Below, in pieces: positions 16,703-24,634 of a stretch of DNA of 64,000 nucleotides. The first letter of the stretch is position 1; each line of letters begins with the position of its first letter. The stretch comes from an uncultured Clostridia bacterium (GTDB lineage: Bacteria > Bacillota > Clostridia > TANB77 > CAG-508), in assembly GCA_934141445.1 (NCBI GenBank), contig CAKPCF010000001.1:70426-134425 (forward strand), given 5' to 3'. The notes under the pieces were generated by a model. It had not been told where the DNA came from. It ran no database searches and worked only from the letters and a program-made list of their open reading frames with translations. Both the position numbers and the translations under genes were made by a program.

Positions 16703-18049
16703 ATGAATTTTAATAAGAAGGTATTTACTGCAGTAATTATAGCTTTATTGCTATTAACTGTAGTTACAGGATATTATGCCTATAAGTTGAGAGAAGAATA
16801 CTTAAATGCAAATTTGAATAGCTATAATGAAGCTTTTAGTAATGTAGTTGACTATGTAAATAAAATTGAAAAATGTTTAGCAAAAGCGACTATTACAAAA
16901 TCAGCACAATATTCTACTGAAAATTTAACAAGAATTTGGGATAATTCAAATTTAGCTATGGCTCATTTAAATAGAATACCAATAAATGATAATGGATTAG
17001 CTCAAACTTCAAAATTTTTAAATCAAGTAAGTGATTATTGTTATACTTTATCCAAAAAAGCAATGAATCAAGAAGACTTAACAGATGAAGAACTAAAAAA
17101 TCTACAGGACTTGCATAAATATTCAATTGAATTAGAAAATAGCTTAAATCAAATTGAGCAAGATTTATATTTTGGAAATGTAAAATGGCAAGATTTAACT
17201 AATCAAAATAATCTACAATTTGCACAAGCTGTTGATAATGTATCAGTTTTCTCAAGTATAGATAGTAATTTTCAAGAATATGAAGGTCTAATTTATGATG
17301 GTGCGTATTCAGAACATATAGAAAAAGTAGAAAAAAAGGGATTAACAGGTGAGGAAATTAGTGAAGATACAGCTGAACAAATTGTAAGAGATTTCTTTAA
17401 AAATGATAATATAAAAAAAGTAACAAGAAATGGACTAATAGAAAATGCCAATATTCCAGAATATGATTTTAGCATAGAGTTTGAAAATTCAAAAGACAGT
17501 GCAAGTGTCAGTGTTTCTAAAAAAGGTGGACACATAATTTATTTAGAAAAAAATAGAGATGTTAATGAAGCAAAAATAAGTAAAGAAGAATTGAAAAAAA
17601 TAGGTAAGGAATTTTTGAGGTCAAGAGAAATTGAAAGTATGGTTCCAACATATTGTTCTATAACAGAAAATACTATAACTGTAAATTATGCTTATGAGCA
17701 AGATGGAGTAATAGTATATCCAGACTTGATAAAAGTAAAAATGGCTATGGACAATGGAGAAATTTTAGGATTTGAAACATCAGGATATCTAAATTCGCAT
17801 GAAGAAAGAGAAATAAAAAATGCTAAAATATCTATGGAGCAAGCAAAAGAAAAATTAAATAAAAACTTACAAATTATGAGTGAAGGTAAAGCAATTATAC
17901 CAACAAAATGGAAAACAGAAATATTATGCTATGAATTTAAAGGAAAAGTAGAAGATACAGAATTTTTAGTTTATATAAATTGTGAAACTGGAAAAGAGGA
18001 AGATATATTAGTTGTTTTAGACAATGAAAATGGTGAAATCACAATGTAG
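16703..18049 (+). CDS. ypeB: Germination protein YpeB
   Basis: A 448-residue protein with an N-terminal membrane helix (about 6-26) and a helical N-terminal half. The C-terminal half has PepSY-like repeats (around DTAEQIVRDFF, SKEELKKIGKEFL and SMEQAKEKL). This is the layout of YpeB, which in Bacillus accompanies the cortex-lytic enzyme SleB in the spore coat and inner membrane and is needed for SleB stability. The frame opens at 16652, but AGGAGA at 16690-16695 fixes the ATG at 16703. No sleB is adjacent; the leftward M20 gene lies upstream instead. Its presence is good evidence that the organism sporulates. Confidence 0.82.
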   Translation: MNFNKKVFTAVIIALLLLTVVTGYYAYKLREEYLNANLNSYNEAFSNVVDYVNKIEKCLAKATITKSAQYSTENLTRIWDNSNLAMAHLNRIPINDNGLAQTSKFLNQVSDYCYTLSKKAMNQEDLTDEELKNLQDLHKYSIELENSLNQIEQDLYFGNVKWQDLTNQNNLQFAQAVDNVSVFSSIDSNFQEYEGLIYDGAYSEHIEKVEKKGLTGEEISEDTAEQIVRDFFKNDNIKKVTRNGLIENANIPEYDFSIEFENSKDSASVSVSKKGGHIIYLEKNRDVNEAKISKEELKKIGKEFLRSREIESMVPTYCSITENTITVNYAYEQDGVIVYPDLIKVKMAMDNGEILGFETSGYLNSHEEREIKNAKISMEQAKEKLNKNLQIMSEGKAIIPTKWKTEILCYEFKGKVEDTEFLVYINCETGKEEDILVVLDNENGEITM

Positions 18050-18159
18050 TATAAAAATTTTTCTTGAGTAAATGTATTGAATTTATAGCAAAATTAGTAT
18101 AATATGTTATGGAAAAATGAACATTACTAAAAAATTTGAATAAATTATAGTAATAAAAA

Positions 18160-18189
18160 TATCCACAATTGTTGAACAAATTGTGGATA
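18160..18189. promoter_or_regulatory. Inverted repeat upstream of the alpha/beta hydrolase
   Basis: The perfect 11-bp arms TATCCACAATT / AATTGTGGATA enclose an 8-base loop, 22 bp ahead of the TTG start. There is no T run, so a leader structure or operator is more likely than a terminator. Confidence 0.45.
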
Positions 18190-18211
18190 ATACATAGGTG
18201 GTAGAGGAAAA

Positions 18212-18988
18212 TTGCAAGTAAAAATAAATAATTGGAACATAAATTATGAAGTTATGGGTGAAGGATATCCAATTGTTATACTACATGGCTGGTTAGCAAA
18301 TATAGAAACAATGAGACCTTTGGCAAATGGATTATATCAAAATTTTAAAGTATATTTAGTTGATGTAGTTGGCTTTGGAAAAAGTGATTTACCAGAACAT
18401 CCATTAAATTCAGATGATTTTGGAAATTTCTTAAGAGATTTTTTAAGAGCTTTAAATATTGAAAAGCCTATTTTAATAGGTCATTCAAATGGTGGAAGAT
18501 GTATAATCAATGCTGTTGGTAGAGGTATTGTTCAACCCAAAAAAGTTATACTTATTGATAGCGCTGGTCTTAAACCAAAAAGAAGCATGAAATATTATAT
18601 AAAAGTTGGATTCTTCAAAATAGGTAAAACGATTTTAAATATATTACCTAATACAAAAGGAATAAATGAGTTTAAAGAAAAATTGAGAAATAATGTAGGT
18701 TCAAGTGATTATCAGGCTTCAGCAAATGTTTTGAAAGAAACGATGAAAATCATATTAAATGAAGATTGTACTAATTTGTTACCGAATATAAAAGTACCAA
18801 CTCTATTGATTTGGGGAAGTTTAGATACAGCAACTCCAATTTCAGATGCAAAGAAAATGGAAAAGTTAATACCAGATTGTGGATTAGTTGAATATCCAGG
18901 TTCAACACATTTTTCGTATTTAGAAAATATTGTTAATTGCAATATAGTATTAAATGAATTCCTAAAAGATGAAAAACTTAATAAATAG
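18212..18988 (+). CDS. Alpha/beta hydrolase
   Basis: A 258-residue hydrolase of the alpha/beta fold. It shows the oxyanion segment LHGWLAN, the nucleophile elbow GHSNGG, the acid in WGSLDTATP and the late histidine in GSTHFSYLEN. This is close to the general esterase/epoxide-hydrolase-like group; the substrate cannot be named. The start is TTG at 18212 behind AGAGG; no ATG fits. The murF-like gene begins 15 bp after its stop, so it probably heads an operon with the murF-like gene, ddl and yqeK. Confidence 0.85.
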   Translation: MQVKINNWNINYEVMGEGYPIVILHGWLANIETMRPLANGLYQNFKVYLVDVVGFGKSDLPEHPLNSDDFGNFLRDFLRALNIEKPILIGHSNGGRCIINAVGRGIVQPKKVILIDSAGLKPKRSMKYYIKVGFFKIGKTILNILPNTKGINEFKEKLRNNVGSSDYQASANVLKETMKIILNEDCTNLLPNIKVPTLLIWGSLDTATPISDAKKMEKLIPDCGLVEYPGSTHFSYLENIVNCNIVLNEFLKDEKLNK

Positions 18989-19003
18989 TAAAGGAGATGT
19001 AAA

Positions 19004-20566
19004 ATGGAAACGATTTTATTGAATATATGTTTAATCTTGTTTGCTATTTATTTCTATAAAAAGATTAGACATGGATTACATATTTTACAATTAGAAAATT
19101 ATTATAATGATAGATATGCTGTATGGTTAAAGAAAAATATAAATACAGTATTAAATGTAAAAGCAACCGGAATGTTAATTATTCCAATTGTTTTAATATT
19201 GATAAATCAAGTTAATATTGCTTATACTATTGAAATTTTAGCATTTCTAGCTTTAATTTTTACTAGCAAAAAGAAAAATGAAAAGAAAGCTTTTGTTGCT
19301 ACAGCGAGAATTAAAAGAATGTATATGACATTTTTTATTTTGTTTGCAATAGTATTTGCTATATGTAATTTAACAAACTCATTAGTTTCATTGATTCTTA
19401 TGAACATATTAGCAATTTTATCTTATACTTTTGTTTATATAGTAAACTTTTTAAATAAACCTTTAGAAGGAATAATAAGAAAAAGATTCTGCAATCAAGC
19501 ACATAAAAAAATAAAAGATATACCAAATTTAAAAGTTGTAGGAATTACAGGAAGCTATGGAAAAACAAGTACAAAATATATAGTAAATACAATTTTATCA
19601 CAAAAATACAATACACTTATGACTCCAGAAAGTTACAATACAACAATGGGTGTTGTTAGAACAATAAATGAACACTTAAATTCTACACATCAATTATTTG
19701 TATGTGAAATGGGTGCAAAATATGTTGGAGATATAAAAGAAATTTGTGATATTGTTGAACCACAATACGGTATTTTAACAGCAATAGGTCCACAACATTT
19801 AGATACATTTAAAAGCATAGATAATGTTAGAAAAACAAAACTAGAACTAATAGATAGTTTGCCAGAAAACGGAATTGCGTTTGTAAATTGGGAAGATGAA
19901 AATATTAGAAATTCACATATAACAAAAAATATGATTAAATTTGGATTATCTAAAGAAGCTGATTATTATGCAAAAAATATTTCTATAACAGAATTTGGCT
20001 CTCAATTTGATGTTGTAATTTCAAATAAAGAACCAATAACAATTAAGACAAAATTATTAGGAAAATTGAACATTTTAAATATTGTTGGAGCTGTTGCAAT
20101 TGCTGACAAATTAGGTTTATCAGAAGAAGAAATAAAAATTGGTGTAAGATATATAAAACCAGTTCCACATAGATTGGAATTAAAACAAAATCCAAACGGC
20201 AGTATAATTATAGATGATGCATATAATTCTAATAATAGAGGAGCTAAAATGGCTCTAGAAGTATTAAAGAATTTTGAAGGAAGGAAAAGAATTTTAATTA
20301 CTCCTGGAATAGTAGAACTTGGAGATAAAGCTGATGAAATAAACGGAGAATTAGGAAAAAATGCAGCTGATAGTAGTGATTTTGTTATTCTAGTAGGAGA
20401 GAAGCAAGCAAAACCAATACTAAAAGGGTTGAAAGCAAAGAAATATCCAGAAAATAAAATTTTTGTTGCAAAAAATTTGCAAGAAGCATTAAATAAAATG
20501 AATCAAATAATGGATAGTAATAGTGTTGTACTTTTAGAAAATGATTTGCCAGATAATTATTTATAA
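19004..20566 (+). CDS. MurF-like Mur ligase with an N-terminal membrane domain
   Basis: A 520-residue protein. Residues 1-150 contain about four hydrophobic helices, unusual for MurF. Residues 175-520 form a Mur ligase: P-loop GITGSYGKTSTK (180-191), CEMGAKYVGDI, the GPQHLDTF histidine region, HRLE in the third domain and DDAYNSN. MurF adds D-Ala-D-Ala to the UDP-MurNAc tripeptide. Being followed at once by ddl, which makes D-Ala-D-Ala, supports a MurF role. The membrane domain could tether the last cytoplasmic step of peptidoglycan precursor synthesis to MraY. A different Mur-type substrate cannot be excluded. Confidence 0.78.
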   Translation: METILLNICLILFAIYFYKKIRHGLHILQLENYYNDRYAVWLKKNINTVLNVKATGMLIIPIVLILINQVNIAYTIEILAFLALIFTSKKKNEKKAFVATARIKRMYMTFFILFAIVFAICNLTNSLVSLILMNILAILSYTFVYIVNFLNKPLEGIIRKRFCNQAHKKIKDIPNLKVVGITGSYGKTSTKYIVNTILSQKYNTLMTPESYNTTMGVVRTINEHLNSTHQLFVCEMGAKYVGDIKEICDIVEPQYGILTAIGPQHLDTFKSIDNVRKTKLELIDSLPENGIAFVNWEDENIRNSHITKNMIKFGLSKEADYYAKNISITEFGSQFDVVISNKEPITIKTKLLGKLNILNIVGAVAIADKLGLSEEEIKIGVRYIKPVPHRLELKQNPNGSIIIDDAYNSNNRGAKMALEVLKNFEGRKRILITPGIVELGDKADEINGELGKNAADSSDFVILVGEKQAKPILKGLKAKKYPENKIFVAKNLQEALNKMNQIMDSNSVVLLENDLPDNYL

Positions 20567-20595
20567 TAGTGCAAAATAAGAAAGGATTGATATAA

Positions 20596-21846
20596 ATGAA
20601 AATTAAAGTTGGAGTATTTTTTGGAGGAAAATCAGTTGAACATGAAATTTCAGTTATAACAATGAGCCAAGCGATAGCAAGTCTAAATCCAGATAAATAT
20701 GAAATTGTGCCAATTTACATATCTAAACAAGGTGTAATGTATACAGGTGAAGATTTGTTAGACTTGTATTCTTTCAAAAATATGGATGTATTATTAAAAA
20801 GATGCTATAAGGTTTGTGTTGTAAATGATGGAAAAGGTGTAAAAGTTATGAGATGTCCAGCACCATTTATAGGAAGAAGAGTTTTAAATACTATTGATGT
20901 AGCTTTTCCTATAGTTCATGGTACTAATGTTGAAGATGGAACTTTGGCTGGATTTCTAAATTTATTAGACATTCCTTATGTAGGGCCAGACATAATGGCT
21001 TCAAGTATTGGAATGGATAAAATTCTAATGAAAAAAGTATTAAGAGAGTCAGGACTTCCAGTAGTTGATTATGTTTCTTTCTTTAGTATGGAATACATAA
21101 AAGATGAAGAAAAGATTAAAAAAGAAATAAAAGAAAAATTAAGATTCCCAGTAATTGTAAAACCAGGAAATTTAGGTTCAAGTGTTGGAATTAAAAAAGC
21201 TAAAAATGAAACTGAATTAGTAGAAGCTATTGAATTTGCAATGGAATTCTCAGATAGAATAATTGTAGAAAATGCAGTAGAAAATCTAAAAGAAATAAAT
21301 TGTTCCGTTATAGGAAATATTGATACAAGTGAAACTTCAGTTTGTGAAGAGCCATTCTTCTCTGATGAGATATTAAGTTATGCAGATAAATATATGGGTG
21401 GTTCAAAATCAGGAAAAGGAATTAAATGTGGTGCGAAAGGTATTGCTGGAGCAAAGGTTTCTGGAAAAGGAATGGCTGTATCAGATAAAAAATTACCTGC
21501 AGACATTACTGATGAAAAAAGAGATGAAATACAAAAATTGACAAAAGAAACTTTTAAAGTTTTAGGTTGTAGTGGTGTTGCGAGAGTAGACTTCTTAATG
21601 GATACAAAAACTGATAAAGTGTATGTAAATGAAATAAATACAATTCCTGGAGCTCTTTCATATTATTTATGGGAAGCAACTGGAAAAACTTTTGAACAAG
21701 AACTTGATGAACTTATAGATATAGCTTTAAAAAGACATAGAGAAAGAGAAAAACTAACATTTTCTTATGACCAAAATATTCTTGCGATGCAAGGTGGTAC
21801 AAAGGGAACAAAAGGTATGAAAGGTACAAAGGTTGTAAAGAAATAA
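20596..21846 (+). CDS. ddl: D-alanine--D-alanine ligase
   Basis: A 416-residue ATP-grasp ligase. The N-terminus has GVFFGGKSVEHEISVITM, the middle has PFPVIVKPGNLGSSVG-type ATP-binding segments, and NEINTIPGAL marks the Mg-binding active site. It makes D-Ala-D-Ala for the murF product. Two Gly/Lys-rich stretches stand out: one in the omega-loop region (about residues 270-300, GGSKSGKGIKCGAKG) and a repetitive C-terminal tail (GGTKGTKGMKGTK). Both make the protein longer than the usual 300-370 residues. The gene lies 29 bp behind the murF-like gene and is almost fused to yqeK. Confidence 0.92.
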   Translation: MKIKVGVFFGGKSVEHEISVITMSQAIASLNPDKYEIVPIYISKQGVMYTGEDLLDLYSFKNMDVLLKRCYKVCVVNDGKGVKVMRCPAPFIGRRVLNTIDVAFPIVHGTNVEDGTLAGFLNLLDIPYVGPDIMASSIGMDKILMKKVLRESGLPVVDYVSFFSMEYIKDEEKIKKEIKEKLRFPVIVKPGNLGSSVGIKKAKNETELVEAIEFAMEFSDRIIVENAVENLKEINCSVIGNIDTSETSVCEEPFFSDEILSYADKYMGGSKSGKGIKCGAKGIAGAKVSGKGMAVSDKKLPADITDEKRDEIQKLTKETFKVLGCSGVARVDFLMDTKTDKVYVNEINTIPGALSYYLWEATGKTFEQELDELIDIALKRHREREKLTFSYDQNILAMQGGTKGTKGMKGTKVVKK

Positions 21847-21849
21847 TTG

Positions 21850-22407
21850 ATGAAAAGTTATGATGAAATATATGAGAATGTAAAGTCAACATTATCAGAA
21901 AAAAGGTTTTATCATTCTGTATGTGTTATGGAAAGAGCTATGGAATATGCAAAACTTTATAATGTCGATATTGAAAAAGCTAAGCTTGCTGGTCTAGTGC
22001 ATGATATTGCTAAAGAAGTTCCAAAAGAATCTAGAATATCAAATGCTGAAAAATTAGGTGTAGAATTGGATGAAATAGAAAAGGAAAATACAGGCTTAAT
22101 TCATGCAAAAGCAGGTGCAAAAATAGCAGAATTAGAATTTGGATTAGGTAAAGATATTTGTGAAGCAATTGCATATCATACAACTGGAAAAGCTAATATG
22201 TCTACATTAGACAAGATTATTTATTTAGCGGATTTTACAGGAAAAGATAGAAACTTTGAGGACACAGATTTTTTATATTATATATGCCAAAAAGATTTGG
22301 ATAAAGCAATGTTTTATTGTTTGAAAAAAACAATTACTGAAAAGACAGCAGAAGGCAAGGTTTTACATCTAGATACAGTAAAAGCATATAATTATTTATG
22401 CAAATAA
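21850..22407 (+). CDS. yqeK: HD-domain nucleotide hydrolase YqeK
   Basis: A 185-residue HD-superfamily phosphohydrolase with H (RFYHSVCVMERA), HD (LVHDIAKE), H (IHAKAGA), H (YHTTG) and D (YLADF) metal ligands in order. YqeK proteins cleave diadenosine tetraphosphate symmetrically. It starts 3 bp after the ddl stop; TTG at 21847 or ATG at 21850 are both possible, and I choose the ATG. There is no strong ribosome site, so translation probably depends on ddl. Confidence 0.88.
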   Translation: MKSYDEIYENVKSTLSEKRFYHSVCVMERAMEYAKLYNVDIEKAKLAGLVHDIAKEVPKESRISNAEKLGVELDEIEKENTGLIHAKAGAKIAELEFGLGKDICEAIAYHTTGKANMSTLDKIIYLADFTGKDRNFEDTDFLYYICQKDLDKAMFYCLKKTITEKTAEGKVLHLDTVKAYNYLCK

Positions 22408-22418
22408 AAATATATTAT

Positions 22419-22459
22419 AAAAAAACAAATAGGAACTCAGATAGCCTATTTGTTTTTTT
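22419..22459 (+). terminator. Terminator after yqeK
   Basis: The perfect 13-bp arms AAAAACAAATAGG / CCTATTTGTTTTT are followed by more T. This ends the unit that starts at the alpha/beta hydrolase. Confidence 0.85.
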
Positions 22460-22519
22460 ATGCAAAATTTGTCGAACTAATCTTTTTGCAAATAATAATA
22501 AAAAATATTATGAAAAATC

Positions 22520-22548
22520 TTCACAAAAAAAATGTTAGATGATATAAT
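22520..22548 (+). promoter_or_regulatory. Promoter of the dnaJ-like gene
   Basis: TTCACA (22520-22525), a 17-bp spacer and TATAAT (22543-22548) lie 37 bp ahead of the ATG. Confidence 0.7.
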
Positions 22549-22584
22549 AAACTCGAATTTTGGAAAAGTTCGGAGGATGTTGAA

Positions 22585-23466
22585 ATGATTTTCAAAGATT
22601 ACTATAAAATTTTGGGCTTAGATACAAATAGAGTAAGTGATGTTCAAATTAAAAATGCTTACAGAGAACAGGCTAAAAAGTATCACCCAGATGTTAATAT
22701 AGGAAATAAAAATTTTGAAGAAAGATTTAAAGATATAAATGAAGCTTATAGAGTTTTGTCACAACCATCATCAAAAAGAAAATATGATAGAACCTGGAAC
22801 AGAAATGTTGGTAAAGTCAAAAGTTCATCTATATATGAAGAAAATAAAAATAATTCAGATTTCTTTCATATTTTATTTGGAAACATTGATGGTGATGAAG
22901 TTGCTAAAAAAAATTTGAGAGAACCTGCCAAAGGTGAAAATGTAGAAACCGAACTTCAAATTTCAATAGAAGAAGCTTTTAGAGGAACTGAAAAAAAGAT
23001 TTCATTAAGAACAGTTGATGGCAGTATGAAAACTTTAAAAATCCAAGTTCCAGCGGGAATACAGCATAATGAGAAAGTAAGACTAATAGGTCAAGGAAAA
23101 CCAGGAAAAAATGGTGGAAAAAATGGAGATTTGTTTATTAGGATAAAAATAAAAAATGATAATAAATTTATATTAGAAGGTTATAATATAAAATCATATT
23201 TAAACCTAACACCATGGGAAGCAGCTTTGAGTACAAAGATTACTTTTAATGGAATTAACGAAGATATAAATGTATATATACCAGCAGGAACACAGAGTGG
23301 AGAGAAAATAACAATTCCGAATAAAGGTTATAAAGATGGAAAAGGTGGTAGAGGAGACTTACTTTTAGAAGCAAAAATAATGCTACCAAAACATATAACT
23401 GAACAAGAAAAGGAATTGTATAAAAAATTAGAAAGTATTTCAAGTTATAATCCAAGGAATATGTAA
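22585..23466 (+). CDS. DnaJ/CbpA-type co-chaperone without zinc domain
   Basis: A 293-residue J-domain protein. The J domain is at residues 3-65 with the HPD tripeptide in KYHPDVN, then a poorly conserved linker, then the two beta-barrel substrate-binding domains (TELQISIEEAFRGTEKKI, IQVPAGIQHNEKVRLIGQGKPG, YIPAGTQSGEKI). The Cys-rich zinc domain of true DnaJ is missing, so this is a type II (CbpA-like) co-chaperone that would stimulate DnaK. It has its own promoter and lies just ahead of the orphan VirD4 locus. A role in handling that locus's substrates is only a thought. Confidence 0.85.
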   Translation: MIFKDYYKILGLDTNRVSDVQIKNAYREQAKKYHPDVNIGNKNFEERFKDINEAYRVLSQPSSKRKYDRTWNRNVGKVKSSSIYEENKNNSDFFHILFGNIDGDEVAKKNLREPAKGENVETELQISIEEAFRGTEKKISLRTVDGSMKTLKIQVPAGIQHNEKVRLIGQGKPGKNGGKNGDLFIRIKIKNDNKFILEGYNIKSYLNLTPWEAALSTKITFNGINEDINVYIPAGTQSGEKITIPNKGYKDGKGGRGDLLLEAKIMLPKHITEQEKELYKKLESISSYNPRNM

Positions 23467-23519
23467 TATATAAGAAAATTATAAATTTGAACAATATAAT
23501 AGTTGACATAAATTTAAGA

Positions 23520-23589
23520 AATGCGTTGACAATCCTGCTTTTGTGCGATATAATAAAAAAGTAAACTTATACAAAGGAAGAAACGCATT
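23520..23589 (+). promoter_or_regulatory. Consensus promoter of the VirD4 locus inside an inverted repeat
   Basis: TTGACA (23526-23531), a 17-bp spacer and TATAAT (23549-23554) are an exact sigma-A consensus. The 8-bp inverted repeats AATGCGTT (23520-23527) and AACGCATT (23582-23589) enclose the promoter and start region; the left one overlaps the -35 box. They may be paired operator half-sites. Confidence 0.65.
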
Positions 23590-23617
23590 GAAAAATGTAT
23601 GAAGGGGTGTAGAACTT

Positions 23618-24151
23618 ATGGAAGAAGAAAATTTACAAGGTAAGTATTTTAGTATAACTGATCCGAAAGGTACAAGTACTGTTATTTACCAAGTAAACAG
23701 GACTGAAAAAGAATACTTAAAAACTTCACCAAAATATACTGTAGAGAGATTAGAATTTACAGAAGAAATAATAGGAGATAGAAAAAAGAAAACTTTTTAT
23801 GTTGATAATCCTGCACCAGATGGAAATCCTCTTGTTATTTTATCTTTTGGTAAAGAAAGAGTAGTAATAAATATGGGCTTTTTAGATTATGATGTTGTTA
23901 AAATTTCAAAAAAGCCAATTCCAATGAATTTTAAGACCTTGTATAATGAGGAAGCAACAGAATATAAAGAATTTGCTTATACTCCAAATATGAAACGACC
24001 TATATCAATTATAGATCCAGAAACAACAGAAGAAGTTAAGCCAATTTTATATTTTGACGAAGAAACAAGAGAAGTAAAAGGAAAATGTAAATTAAAACCT
24101 TATAAAAAGTATTTTGCTTTTGAAGTAAGGTCAGATAATAAGAAAAAATAA
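23618..24151 (+). CDS. Protein of unknown function, first gene of the VirD4 locus
   Basis: A 177-residue soluble protein, rich in Lys and Glu and mainly beta in character, without signal sequence or membrane helix. I recognise no domain. It starts behind a GAAGGGG site, 64 bp downstream of a consensus promoter, and is followed at 26 bp by a disordered acidic protein and then by the VirD4-like ATPase. As the promoter-proximal gene of that operon it may be a structural or adaptor protein, but nothing in the sequence shows this. Confidence 0.6.
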   Translation: MEEENLQGKYFSITDPKGTSTVIYQVNRTEKEYLKTSPKYTVERLEFTEEIIGDRKKKTFYVDNPAPDGNPLVILSFGKERVVINMGFLDYDVVKISKKPIPMNFKTLYNEEATEYKEFAYTPNMKRPISIIDPETTEEVKPILYFDEETREVKGKCKLKPYKKYFAFEVRSDNKKK

Positions 24152-24177
24152 TCGTTTCTTAATTGAAAGGGGAAATA

Positions 24178-24582
24178 ATGATGAATGAAGATACTGCTAA
24201 ACCTTCAAATGAAGGTAGTGGAAAAAGAATAGCTGGAAGAGAGATGAAAGTTGAGCATGTTGCAGATGAAGATGTAACAAGAGCTTATGCTGACAATGGA
24301 TATGATGATTTAAGAGTTGTATCAGCTGATCCTTTAATAATAGATCCAGATAAAGAAAACGCTGTAAGCGGAACATCAGGCAATGGTTCTAATAATGCAG
24401 GAGGAATAGTAAAAGTTGAAAATACAGCAGAGCAAAACTTAAATGAAATTGCAAAAGGAAATTATGTTTCAATGCCTGTAAGACCACAAAACGAACAAGT
24501 AAAAAATAATAGAAAAAATGCAAAAGCTAATAAAGCAAAAGAAAATAGAGCAAAAGAAAATAATAGTGGTTTAGAAAAATAA
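24178..24582 (+). CDS. Disordered, low-complexity protein
   Basis: A 134-residue protein. The frame opens at a TTG (24163), but AAAGGGG at 24166-24172 points to the ATG at 24178. It lacks hydrophobic segments. The middle is rich in Gly, Ser and Asn (GTSGNGSNNAGG), and the end is a run of KANKAKENRAKEN-type repeats. It is probably intrinsically disordered. It lies directly ahead of the VirD4-like ATPase gene. Such tails often serve as flexible adaptors or secretion substrates, which is inference only. Confidence 0.55.
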   Translation: MMNEDTAKPSNEGSGKRIAGREMKVEHVADEDVTRAYADNGYDDLRVVSADPLIIDPDKENAVSGTSGNGSNNAGGIVKVENTAEQNLNEIAKGNYVSMPVRPQNEQVKNNRKNAKANKAKENRAKENNSGLEK

Positions 24583-24634
24583 GATATAAATAAAATTTAA
24601 ACTGAAAAAATTTACTTAAGAAAAGGTGAATTAA

